From Paraburkholderia caffeinilytica (GTDB lineage Bacteria > Pseudomonadota > Gammaproteobacteria > Burkholderiales > Burkholderiaceae), in the NCBI RefSeq assembly GCF_003368325.1, contig NZ_CP031468.1:1-64000 (forward strand): 64,000 bases of DNA, written 5' to 3'. Every line of letters starts with the position of its first letter. The first letter of the stretch is position 1. Positions 53,641 through 61,767 of the stretch are shown piece by piece. The position numbers were made by a program, and so were the translations under genes. The notes beneath the pieces were generated by a model. The model did no database searches. It was not told the origin of the DNA and saw nothing but the letters and a program-made list of their open reading frames with translations.

Positions 53641-54495
53641 TTAGAAATGGAGCGTTGCTTCAACAAAAGGCGTACTCTGGATTGCACCGCCCAGAGAGTT
53701 GTTCGCGCCGAACTTGTGATACCAGTATTCCCACCCCACACCAACCTCAATCCAGTTCTTCTTACCCCACACCAATTGGCCCACGTCGACCATGATCTTT
53801 GGATGGAACAACACTTCAGTCTTCGTCGTTTGCTTGAAGTCGTTGCCTTTCGGCCCAATGACGTTCAAGTAACCTTGGAGACTGAGCGGAACCGGGCCGA
53901 CAGCGAACGGAATATTCCACGAACTTTCAATGTTGTATGTCCAGTGAAAGTTGGTCGGACCGTTAAAGCCGTCGTTGTTCATTTCCTTGTAGGCGCCTGG
54001 GGAAATCTGCCAGTACCCGACAGGAACGTTGATGTGGAAGCTCGGGCCAAACCGAAATGCGAATTCGCCTGAGGCGTAGTAATTGTTCTTTGCATCCCAG
54101 TTGAAGCCCGAGTTGAAGCCAATATCGGAAAACGGGCCGAAGGTGAATGCCTGTGTGTTGAAAATCTTGTTGAAGCTCAAGTCGTTCCGATACACGAACC
54201 AGCCTTCGAAGGCTCCTTGAGGTTGATGGCCGGTCGAATTCGCTGGATCCTGCCTGTTCGACATCAGAAGTAGCGCATCGAAGAAGTTTGTGCCGTACTT
54301 GAAGCCGTCCGTATGTGTGAACTCGATATTGTTCATACCGATGTTGTTGCCATTCGGATGGTTCGGGCTGACTGTGCCAGGCATTCTGAAGTACGGACCG
54401 TACCAATAGGAAATCGTGTCGTCCGACCATTCGAATGCCTGGGCGTGTGATGCGACCATGAGGCATGCCGCAACTGCCAATATTTGTTTCTTCAT
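53641..54495 (-). CDS. Tsx-like outer-membrane channel
   Basis: The 284-residue protein has a signal peptide (MKKQILAVAACLMVASHAQA). The mature part has alternating beta-strands and ends in an aromatic residue, ATLHF, as outer-membrane barrels do. The DDTISYWYGPYFRMP, EFTHTDGFKYGTNFFDALL and EVGVGWEYWYHKFG segments match Tsx/nucleoside-specific channel proteins. Such channels let nucleosides and related purines enter the periplasm. It is the first gene of a unit with the BMP protein and lies behind a GntR-type operator. Confidence 0.82.
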   Translation of the reverse strand: MKKQILAVAACLMVASHAQAFEWSDDTISYWYGPYFRMPGTVSPNHPNGNNIGMNNIEFTHTDGFKYGTNFFDALLLMSNRQDPANSTGHQPQGAFEGWFVYRNDLSFNKIFNTQAFTFGPFSDIGFNSGFNWDAKNNYYASGEFAFRFGPSFHINVPVGYWQISPGAYKEMNNDGFNGPTNFHWTYNIESSWNIPFAVGPVPLSLQGYLNVIGPKGNDFKQTTKTEVLFHPKIMVDVGQLVWGKKNWIEVGVGWEYWYHKFGANNSLGGAIQSTPFVEATLHF

Positions 54496-55035
54496 ATAGT
54501 TCTCCTAAACGCTTGTTTCGGTTGAATCGTATGCTGCCGTCCCTAGGTGTGGGCTACATCCTTACTACTTCTTCCGGCATGGGAACCGGATCACATAATC
54601 GGCAACCGCGGTCCTTGTTGGGATGGAGGCCGATTTCGGGGACAGAGGATCTTCTCTGCACCACGTGTGATGCCCACAAGAGGCTTGACAGCCTGGCCTT
54701 CTAGTGCGCAACTCTGGTACACCAGAAGGTATTCCAAAAAAGCCAAATTTCCAAGCGTTTCAAAATCAGTGAAAATCCCTATCTGGGCGGCTTAACGGTT
54801 GCCAGGGACAAGGCCGAACGGAAAGGTGCAGGGGTATTCGCTGGAATGCCCGTTGTACGGGGGGGTCAATGAATCTTCATGCTAAATAGAGTTTTACGTC
54901 CCAAAACTGAAACGTTGCGTTTCATGGATGCCCTTCCGCGCCGAAATCTGTAGCGATAGATTTGGTCTACCGCCCGGCCATAGTCCTTTGGCGGCACCCG
55001 CTGATTGGGTCATGGCCTGTTTTTGGACCAGAATC
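54496..55035. other. 540-bp divergent promoter region
   Basis: The region lies between the Tsx-like gene (minus strand) and the 2-oxoglutarate oxygenase gene (plus strand). It holds the GntR-type palindrome at 54713 and a weaker half-match, TTTGGTCTACC, at about 54960. No open frame looks coding. It should carry both promoters. Confidence 0.45.
54713..54726. promoter_or_regulatory. GntR-type operator, copy 1
   Basis: TCTGGTACACCAGA is a perfect palindrome of the TGGT-N2-ACCA type bound by FCD/FadR-like GntR proteins. It lies 218 bp upstream of the Tsx-like start and 310 bp from the oxygenase start. Its core CTGGTACACCAG is identical to the one at 61247. Confidence 0.65.
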
Positions 55036-56010
55036 ATGCTTACTTATACGCCCCCCACCGCTGCAAAATTCATCCCTGTCATCGACCTTGAAGAAAGCTT
55101 TTCCGCCGACCTCGAGGCGAGAAAGAAAGTTGCGTGGGAGGTTCATAAGGCCTGCCGCGATACCGGCTTCTTTTATGTCTCGAACCACCGCATGTCGGAA
55201 TCGATGACCGAAGGTCAACTTGCCCTTGCACGCGCGTTCTTTGCACTTCCCCTGGAAGAGAAGCTCAAAATCAATATCAATAACAACCCGACGATGCGCG
55301 GCTATGAGCCAATGTCCAGTCAGGCGCTGGACGATGGCTCGATGCCAGACCTGAAGGAAGGCTTCCTGGCGGGCATTAACGGCCTGCAGGCATACGTGAC
55401 CAAGGGGGAGTACAACAGTCAGAATCAATGGCCGGACGCCGTTCCCAGTATGGCTCCGACGACAGATGCATATCTACTTGGGATGCTCGCTCTGGGTCGA
55501 CACCTGATGAGCGTGCTTGCGCTGTCGCTCGAACTGCCCGAGGACTATTTTTCCGAGGGGCTCGACATGCCGATGATTACGACGCGGCTCCTCCACTATC
55601 CACCTCAGCCCAGGGTCGGCCAAGGGAATCAGCTCGGCGCGGGCGCGCACACCGATTGGGGAATGCTGACGATGCTATTGCAGGATGAGGTCGGTGGGTT
55701 GGAGGTGAGAAACGCGGATGGCGAGTGGGTGCGCGCGCCGCATATCCCTGGTACTTTCATTATCAATCTCGGCGACATGGTTCCTGTGCTGACGAATGGC
55801 CTTTATCACTCCACCATGCACCGAGTGCTAAATTCCACGCCAGACAGACATCGTTATTCGGTTCCGACGTTCTTTGACCCGAACTATTTCTTCCGTATCA
55901 AGCCGCTGGCGTCTTGCGGCGCCCCACAGGGCGGTCCTGCGCGCGAATATACGGTTGGCGAGCATATCGCCGAGATGTACGCGAAAACGTATGGAGGCAA
56001 GGTCGCCTGA
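55036..56010 (+). CDS. isopenicillin-N-synthase-family 2-oxoglutarate/Fe(II) oxygenase
   Basis: The 324-residue protein has the N-terminal DIOX_N region (IPVIDLEESFSADLEARKKV, RDTGFFYVSNH) and the catalytic jelly roll. Iron ligands are in AHTDWGMLTML (His and Asp) and STMHRVLN (His). The cosubstrate residues RYSVPTFFDPN follow the RxS pattern. The ATG at 55036 gives MLTYTPPTAAKF. It is divergent from the purine-uptake unit. The substrate is not known; an oxidative step on a purine derivative is a guess from context. Confidence 0.85.
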   Translation: MLTYTPPTAAKFIPVIDLEESFSADLEARKKVAWEVHKACRDTGFFYVSNHRMSESMTEGQLALARAFFALPLEEKLKININNNPTMRGYEPMSSQALDDGSMPDLKEGFLAGINGLQAYVTKGEYNSQNQWPDAVPSMAPTTDAYLLGMLALGRHLMSVLALSLELPEDYFSEGLDMPMITTRLLHYPPQPRVGQGNQLGAGAHTDWGMLTMLLQDEVGGLEVRNADGEWVRAPHIPGTFIINLGDMVPVLTNGLYHSTMHRVLNSTPDRHRYSVPTFFDPNYFFRIKPLASCGAPQGGPAREYTVGEHIAEMYAKTYGGKVA

Positions 56011-56155
56011 TGCCAGAGCCAGCATGGAGCAAATCCTGAGTCTTTTGGGCGAGCCGCGGCCGCCGGCCCCGCAGTCGTGCCAGATCCGGCGGCAATCTTT
56101 GGTCTAACCAAGAAGTCAGTCAGAGCAACCCGCCCGACCTGACCATATCGCTTTT

Positions 56156-57118
56156 TCAGTCAGGCGTTACTTCAGGAATGATTGTCGCGGACGTTGCAAC
56201 GTAATTATTGAAGGTCGGTATGTCGCCGACGCTCTGGGCGACCAGGTCGATGAAGCTCTTCAGCTTCTTGCTCCCATAGCGTTGCCGATGGTACGCGCAA
56301 AAGATTCGCCGCATCTCGGGCTTCCACGCCGGCAAAACTGGTATCAGGCTTCCATGCCGGATTTCCGGCTGGACGAAGAAGTCGGGCAAAAGCGCAATGC
56401 CCAGCCCGTCTACGCAGAAAGTCTTCATTACCCAGTAGTCATTCGTCTCAATGATTGAACGGCTGATATAAGGATGGGACGTCTGCTGCGAATGGAGCGT
56501 CGTCTGACTCGCGGAATCAGGCTCGCGTAGAGCAATCCGTTCGTGTTTCACCAGCTCCCTTGGGTCCGATGGCAGCCCCTGCCGACGCGCGTAGATGGGA
56601 CTCGCATACAGTCCATAGCTGAGTCTGCCAATGAGCTTGGCAATCACATTCGGCAGGTCGGGTGCCTCGGAACAGATATAACAGTCCGCATCTTCCACGC
56701 GAGGAGAATCGGGTCGACCGGCTGCGTACAGTTCGCACACGATATTGCTATATCTCGCCAGGAACTGTCGCGTCACGTGGCACACGAACGTAGTAGTGAA
56801 GTGGTTTTCCGCAAGGATGCAGAGTCGTCCCTTGCCGCCGCTACTCAACTCCTGGACCTCGGCCCTGGCGAGTTCCAGCCGGCCGCCCATCTCCAGAAGC
56901 AAGGACTCGCAGCGGATATAGAAGGCTTTTCCGGCCTCCGTCGGTACAACCCGCCTCGAAGAGCGCTCAATGAGCTCTACGCCCAAATCCTCCTCGAGTC
57001 GTTGCAGATGTCGGCTAAGGGTGGATTTCGAGATGCCTGTAAGCGCCTCCGCCTTCGTCAGACTGCATGTCCGCACGATGACGGCAAATGCTTCAATCAG
57101 CTTGATGTCGAGTGCCAT
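56156..57118 (-). CDS. LysR-family transcriptional regulator
   Basis: The 320-residue protein has a LysR helix-turn-helix near the N-terminus (LIEAFAVIVRTCSLTKAEAL then SKSTLSRHLQRLEEDLGVEL) and an effector-binding domain. The winged-helix end is ERSSRRVVPTEAG. It lies between the oxygenase gene (convergent) and the NCS2 permease gene (same strand, upstream). It may control the permease or the oxygenase. No operator was found. Confidence 0.86.
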   Translation of the reverse strand: MALDIKLIEAFAVIVRTCSLTKAEALTGISKSTLSRHLQRLEEDLGVELIERSSRRVVPTEAGKAFYIRCESLLLEMGGRLELARAEVQELSSGGKGRLCILAENHFTTTFVCHVTRQFLARYSNIVCELYAAGRPDSPRVEDADCYICSEAPDLPNVIAKLIGRLSYGLYASPIYARRQGLPSDPRELVKHERIALREPDSASQTTLHSQQTSHPYISRSIIETNDYWVMKTFCVDGLGIALLPDFFVQPEIRHGSLIPVLPAWKPEMRRIFCAYHRQRYGSKKLKSFIDLVAQSVGDIPTFNNYVATSATIIPEVTPD

Positions 57119-57331
57119 CGCGAGTCAAACCAGCAGGTGCGGACGTTCGCGTCCGATTCCCGGAAAGTGCAACCATTCCGTAACCTGAGGGCGTTTCGCT
57201 CCGGTTCCGTAGTCGCTTGCTGTGACCAGAGTACCAGAACGTACGACCGTTCGCGAGGAACGTGAATTTTCGCGCGGTAAAGATTCTCAGTCCCGGGGTG
57301 GCCCAGAAAGTTCGCGAGGCGCAGGCAAAGT

Positions 57332-57361
57332 GGCGCTACGTAATAAACAACACGTAGCGCC
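57332..57361 (-). terminator. terminator-like hairpin after the NCS2 permease
   Basis: GGCGCTACGT (57332-57341) pairs perfectly with ACGTAGCGCC (57352-57361) around a 10-base AT-rich loop. On the minus strand it is followed by a short CTTT. It lies 31 bp beyond the permease stop. Confidence 0.6.
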
Positions 57362-57392
57362 TCGTTCCCGCAATCGAATTCGCCGAAATTCC

Positions 57393-58736
57393 TCAGACCT
57401 CGAGGTCTCTCGCAGTCTCCAGTGTAAGACGGGCAGCTTCCTCGTTCGTGTCTAGGCCGTTCAATATGACGTTCAGCACGATGGCCACAACCGCAGTCAG
57501 GAGGATGCTGCTGTTGAGAATCGGGCCTAGAGCGCTCGGCAGCTTCGCGAACAGTTTGTCCGACACGACTGGAATCATCCCTACACCCACGCTTATCGCC
57601 ACGATGTAAAGGTTGTGCGTTTTGCCGAAGTCGACTTTAGTGAGCGTCTTGATTCCGTTTGAAGCAACCATCCCGAACATCACAATGCCGGCTCCTCCCA
57701 GGACGCATGGAGGAATTGATGCGACGATTACCGAAAGTTTCGGAACCAAGCCCAGCAGGATAAGAATGACCCCACCTACTGCACACACCCATCGGCTCTT
57801 TACACCCGTTACCGCGACAAGGCCGACGTTCTGTGCGAACGACGTGTAGGGAAACGTATTGAAGAGCCCACCAATGATGTTACCAAGGCCATCCGCTCTG
57901 AAACCGCGCGTCAACTCTTTCTCGGTGATTGGTTTGCCGGTGATTTCGCCAATCGCGAGGAACATCCCCGCCGACTCAACAAAGGTCACTAGCATGACCA
58001 CACACATTGACGCAGTTGCCCAAAGGTCAAATTTCGGAAGGCCAAAGTGCAGGGGCATCACCCAGCCAATCCATCCAGCCTCCTGCAAACCCGAGAGCGA
58101 GACCTGCCCAAGTGGGATGGCAAGCAGGAAGCCGAAAACGAGACCCAACAGAATCGACAAGTTCCCCACAAATCCTCGGGCGAACTTCACCAGCAACAAA
58201 ACAAAGACAAGCACAGCGCCGGCAATACACAGATAGACTGGATTGCCGAAGTCCGGATTGCCAAAACCGCCGCCAGACCAAGCCGCTGCCACGCCCATCA
58301 GCGAAAGACCAACCATGAGAATCTCGCTGCCGGTGACGATGGGAGGGAAAAATCGCAGCAACTTACCAATCAGCGGGGCCACCAGAATGCCGAAAATGCC
58401 CGCGGTGATCGTTGCGCCGTAAATTCCAAGTAATCCCAAGTCGGGATTCGAGCCGATGGCAATCATCGTCCCGAGCGCGGTGAAGGTGACACCCATCATA
58501 ATCGGCAGACGAATACCTACGCCTTTGAAGCCAATCGTCTGGACCAGCGTCGCAAGTCCGCCCGCCAGCAAATCTGCGTTTATAAGGAACGCAACCTGGT
58601 CTTTGGGCAATTTGAGGACCGCACCGATAATCAAGGGCGTCGCAATTGCACCGGCATACATAATAAGCACGTGTTGGATGGCCAAAAGAATCAGCTCGCC
58701 GAACGGCAGCTTCTCATCGCATTCACTATCTAACAT
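57393..58736 (-). CDS. NCS2-family purine/xanthine permease
   Basis: The 447-residue transporter has about 14 membrane segments and the NCS2 signatures: QHVLIMYAGAIATPLIIG, the motif VTFVESAGMFLAIGEITG, and NTFPYTSFAQNVGLVAVTGV. These match UapA/UacT/XanQ-type xanthine and urate symporters. In this context it probably brings in methylxanthines or their product xanthine. It is the gene after the Ndm-like operon on the same strand, separated by a terminator-like hairpin, so it has its own promoter. Confidence 0.93.
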   Translation of the reverse strand: MLDSECDEKLPFGELILLAIQHVLIMYAGAIATPLIIGAVLKLPKDQVAFLINADLLAGGLATLVQTIGFKGVGIRLPIMMGVTFTALGTMIAIGSNPDLGLLGIYGATITAGIFGILVAPLIGKLLRFFPPIVTGSEILMVGLSLMGVAAAWSGGGFGNPDFGNPVYLCIAGAVLVFVLLLVKFARGFVGNLSILLGLVFGFLLAIPLGQVSLSGLQEAGWIGWVMPLHFGLPKFDLWATASMCVVMLVTFVESAGMFLAIGEITGKPITEKELTRGFRADGLGNIIGGLFNTFPYTSFAQNVGLVAVTGVKSRWVCAVGGVILILLGLVPKLSVIVASIPPCVLGGAGIVMFGMVASNGIKTLTKVDFGKTHNLYIVAISVGVGMIPVVSDKLFAKLPSALGPILNSSILLTAVVAIVLNVILNGLDTNEEAARLTLETARDLEV

Positions 58737-58808
58737 GACACACTCTCACTATAGGCAGATTCATAGGCCGACCAGCATCCACGTGTGGGCGCCGTTGTTT
58801 TATCGACG

Positions 58809-58819
58809 CTGGGTACCAG
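58809..58819. promoter_or_regulatory. weak GntR-type operator candidate upstream of NCS2
   Basis: CTGGGTACCAG is a palindrome that resembles the CTGGTACACCAG motif but has a different centre spacing. It lies 73 bp upstream of the permease start. The match is imperfect and may be chance. Confidence 0.3.
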
Positions 58820-58860
58820 AACGAATACCTTGGAATGAAGAAAAGACGTTTATATTTAAC

Positions 58861-58890
58861 GCGGTGATTCACTGTTGAGTGAGTCACCGC
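58861..58890 (-). terminator. terminator-like hairpin ending the Ndm-like operon
   Basis: GCGGTGATTCACT (58861-58873) pairs with AGTGAGTCACCGC (58878-58890) over 13 bp with one G-U pair and loop GTTG. On the minus strand an AT-rich run (GTTAAATATAAACG) follows. It separates the isomerase-like gene from the permease. Confidence 0.65.
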
Positions 58891-58939
58891 ACAGATCACC
58901 CGCTTCTACCTTGCAGGCAGCGCATTTTTTGACGTTGAC

Positions 58940-60028
58940 TTAGCCGCGATGAGCGTTCACGAAAGCTTCCAGATTCTCCGCTCGCTTCCTCGCTTCATGC
59001 ACCGCCACTCTCTCCGCGTAGAGCTCGCGAACGAACCTGGCGACAAGACAGCTGTCGGCAAACATGTTGTATTTCCATCCCGTCCCGTAGGCCGCAAGGT
59101 TGATATTGTCGATGGTCATAATTTCCATCTTCGAGTCATCAACCTCCAGATACTGGTCAATGACTTTACGCACCAGCTCCTTCGTCGTCGCCAGCTTGTG
59201 GGCGTGCCATTCGTCGGTGTGCCATTCACCCGGCTTCGGATTCGAAAACGGGTACTGAATCGAGCGCCCCGGCCTATCAAACCCGAGGCCGTCCCACGGG
59301 CCAGTCTCGAAAGCCCACCAGTTGCGCGGGCCGTTCGGCGCAGCGGGCCGAACCTGCGTCCAGACGACCATGTTCTGCTTCAACCATTCGTCAGCAAAGC
59401 TGTCGTCGTTGTAGGGATCGAGTTTCCTGATTGCCTCTTTGTCACCCCGAATCTGGGATACGGCGTGCTCCACCTCATTTTCAATCTTGAAGATGCAGTG
59501 GCTGTAATCCATGCAGAAGTTGAAAGGGATGCCGCGGCTACGAACCGCCTCTGCCACCCGCGTGACACGGCGAAAATCTTCGGACCACATGTCGACGTGC
59601 GATTCGAACGAAATGGTCAAGTCGTATGGTTTCGCCTGGTCGTACGTGTACAGGTAGTAATCGACGATTTCCTGGTCAGTAACATAGTGACCGTCGGCAT
59701 GCTTCGCCCAAATCATCAGGTTGTGGTACTTGGAGCCGACCTCGTGTGCACGCTTGAGGTTGGCCTTCAGGACCTCATCATCTTTCCCGAGAACGTATGT
59801 CCAGCTACCAGACAAAATCGGAAGGTTGTACTTCTCGCTCGCCTTCTGGTACTGATGCAGTTGGTCGTCATCGACCGGAATGCGGTCAACGAAATCCCAG
59901 AGTCCCGACTCCGACAGCACACGCAGCTGCTCTGCAATCGGAAGCTCCTCATCTGACACTGGTTTCTCAATCGACGACAGCTGAACACCTCGTCCAGCGC
60001 ACGCCAGCTTAAACATCTTCTTTGTCAT
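58940..60028 (-). CDS. xylose-isomerase-like TIM-barrel protein
   Basis: The 362-residue protein belongs to the sugar-isomerase/AP-endonuclease-2 TIM-barrel superfamily: LRVLSESGLWDFVDRIP, YNLPILSGSWTYVLG, DLTISFESHVDMWSEDF and PFNFCMDYSHCIF supply the acidic and histidine metal ligands. AGGAG precedes the ATG. It follows the NdmA-like gene by 37 bp and must be co-transcribed. No sugar pathway is nearby, so its substrate may be a breakdown product of methylxanthines. The exact reaction cannot be read from the sequence. Confidence 0.75.
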   Translation of the reverse strand: MTKKMFKLACAGRGVQLSSIEKPVSDEELPIAEQLRVLSESGLWDFVDRIPVDDDQLHQYQKASEKYNLPILSGSWTYVLGKDDEVLKANLKRAHEVGSKYHNLMIWAKHADGHYVTDQEIVDYYLYTYDQAKPYDLTISFESHVDMWSEDFRRVTRVAEAVRSRGIPFNFCMDYSHCIFKIENEVEHAVSQIRGDKEAIRKLDPYNDDSFADEWLKQNMVVWTQVRPAAPNGPRNWWAFETGPWDGLGFDRPGRSIQYPFSNPKPGEWHTDEWHAHKLATTKELVRKVIDQYLEVDDSKMEIMTIDNINLAAYGTGWKYNMFADSCLVARFVRELYAERVAVHEARKRAENLEAFVNAHRG

Positions 60029-60065
60029 TACTCACTCCTGGAGAAATTGAGGTCAGATCGACAGA

Positions 60066-61136
60066 CTAAACAGTCCGCAGGTCCGAGTACTGTCGCTCAC
60101 TTTCGATAACCGGTTCATGCAGCGCTGCCTTGAATGCCTCGGCACCGTCCCGAGCGGCTTCGCTTAGCTCGCGCATCCACTTCCGATATTGAACAGACAC
60201 CTTGTCGGTGATCACTGGCACCTCGTCCGCCATCATCTGCGCCGGCCACTGAGATTCGATGACCGGCTTGTCCTCTGCGAACACGACGTCGTTAAATGCA
60301 ATGTGCAGATGGTCCGAGTCACTTCCTTGCTCGCGCGCGAAGATGAGGAAATTCTTCGTTCGTGTCTCGTCGATCGGGCACGACACGTTAAACAGCACAT
60401 GCAGAGAGTTGGTCGAATATTTCTCGACCGCGAGGTTGATAGCGAACGGCATGCTGCAGTGATAGGTAAATGTGCCAATCGGCGCCTGGTCCGGAACGTC
60501 CATGCCGGGGGGCGTCTCGTACACGAACCGGAATTGTCCGTTGACGCGGTCCATCGGTACGATGGGAGGCTCTGCGTTGTTCGGATCGAAGAGCGTGCCC
60601 GGGTGAATGAAGGCGAAATGCGAAAAGTCCGTGAAGTTTTCCCAACGACGCTCCGCAGAGGCATTCCACCAATACGGCTCCTGCACGACAATGCGCATCT
60701 TGGGGTCATCGGCAGCGCTGAAATACGGAATCTCTGTGCAGTTGAACGACGAGTCGAGACGCACCCAGAGCAAGCCATATTTTTCTTCGCAATCGAAGCG
60801 TTCGACGCGGGCCTTGTTCGGAATCGGGCTGTCGGGACATGCAGGAATTTTCGTGCAGGCGCCGGCCGCGTCGTATTTCCAGCCGTGGTATGGACATTGG
60901 AGTTCGCTGCCAACCACCTGACCACACGACAGCTTCGCCGACCGGTGCGCGCATCGGTCCCGCATCGCGACATACTTGCCATCCAGCCTGGCGACCACCA
61001 GTTGCTCTCTAAGCAGAGTAACTGCCAGCGGACCAAAACTCGAAGGCTTCGCCCTTTCAAGCTCGGCCACCGTGCATACGGGATGCCAAAAGTGCCGGAG
61101 GTACTGGTTATCCTTAATCAGCGGTAGGTGTTCCAT
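60066..61136 (-). CDS. ndmA: Rieske N-demethylase, NdmA-like (methylxanthine N1)
   Basis: The 356-residue oxygenase has an N-terminal Rieske domain with C62, H64, C81 and H84 (CAHRS through CPYHGW). The mononuclear iron site has D170, H173 and H178 (DFSHFAFIH). The sequence closely follows my recollection of NdmA of Pseudomonas putida CBB5 throughout, including the start YLRHFWHPVCTV and the EPPIVPMDRxNGQFRFVY region. NdmA removes the N1-methyl of caffeine or theophylline as formaldehyde, using electrons from NdmD. It is separated from the NdmB-like gene by a small gene. The identity is high-confidence by memory, not by alignment. Confidence 0.88.
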   Translation of the reverse strand: MEHLPLIKDNQYLRHFWHPVCTVAELERAKPSSFGPLAVTLLREQLVVARLDGKYVAMRDRCAHRSAKLSCGQVVGSELQCPYHGWKYDAAGACTKIPACPDSPIPNKARVERFDCEEKYGLLWVRLDSSFNCTEIPYFSAADDPKMRIVVQEPYWWNASAERRWENFTDFSHFAFIHPGTLFDPNNAEPPIVPMDRVNGQFRFVYETPPGMDVPDQAPIGTFTYHCSMPFAINLAVEKYSTNSLHVLFNVSCPIDETRTKNFLIFAREQGSDSDHLHIAFNDVVFAEDKPVIESQWPAQMMADEVPVITDKVSVQYRKWMRELSEAARDGAEAFKAALHEPVIESERQYSDLRTV

Positions 61137-61246
61137 TCACGTCTCCTATATTGCTTTGGGGAACTGATTCCCGACAGGTCAAGGAGAACCCGTTCTCCCA
61201 TCCTGCGGGGTGTGTTGCAGTGCAATTGGCTTTTCACATCTTTCGC

Positions 61247-61258
61247 CTGGTACACCAG
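61247..61258. promoter_or_regulatory. GntR-type operator, copy 2
   Basis: CTGGTACACCAG lies 111 bp upstream of the NdmA-like start. It is identical in its 12-bp core to the site at 54713. It is a strong candidate site for the GntR regulator at the right end. Confidence 0.65.
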
Positions 61259-61414
61259 AAATTACGAAGTCAATAAGCTCGTGTCAAGCGAGTCGGATGG
61301 CCTTACGAAGAGAAGGGTGCCTCCCGGGTTCGGAAAGCGACTCCGGGAATAGACTACCTAGTGTCCCGAGTTAAAAATTCGCTTCAATATTTCTCTTCAC
61401 CAATTGGCGACGTA

Positions 61415-61669
61415 CTAGTTGAAGAGACCTAAAGAAGGCATGCGGTTTACGCGGCCTGGATCAGGCGGAAATACACGCCACGCACCGTCTGCGTGTCGAA
61501 AGAAGCAGAGCTCAAACGCATTACCCTCTTCCCGTGACGCTTCGACACGCACGTATCGTCCGTAAGCGCAGCGTGCGTGGCTGAACCGTGTTACCCGCGG
61601 CGTTGTGGTCAAAGTTGGGGCAAACCATTTTTCAACCATCGATCGCAAGGACATCCCAGCAGTGTTCAT
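61415..61669 (-). CDS. small protein between ndmB-like and ndmA-like genes
   Basis: The 84-residue frame begins at the ATG at 61669, with AGGAGAGTGAG upstream. The sequence contains SMVEKWFAPTLTTTPRVTRFSHA, then RCAYGRYVRVEAS and FFRHADGAWRVFPPDPGRVN, suggesting a small beta-rich domain. It lies between two Rieske demethylase genes on the same strand, so co-function is likely. I do not recognise a family. A second ATG (MSLRSM) five codons on is possible. Confidence 0.6.
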   Translation of the reverse strand: MNTAGMSLRSMVEKWFAPTLTTTPRVTRFSHARCAYGRYVRVEASREEGNAFELCFFRHADGAWRVFPPDPGRVNRMPSLGLFN

Positions 61670-61767
61670 CTCACTCTCCTTCGACTACATTCCCTCGGAT
61701 CTGCCATGCCCATTTGCAACTGACGGCTTGGCACCCAACGTTTTGCTGCGAACACTTCTTGTCCCGT

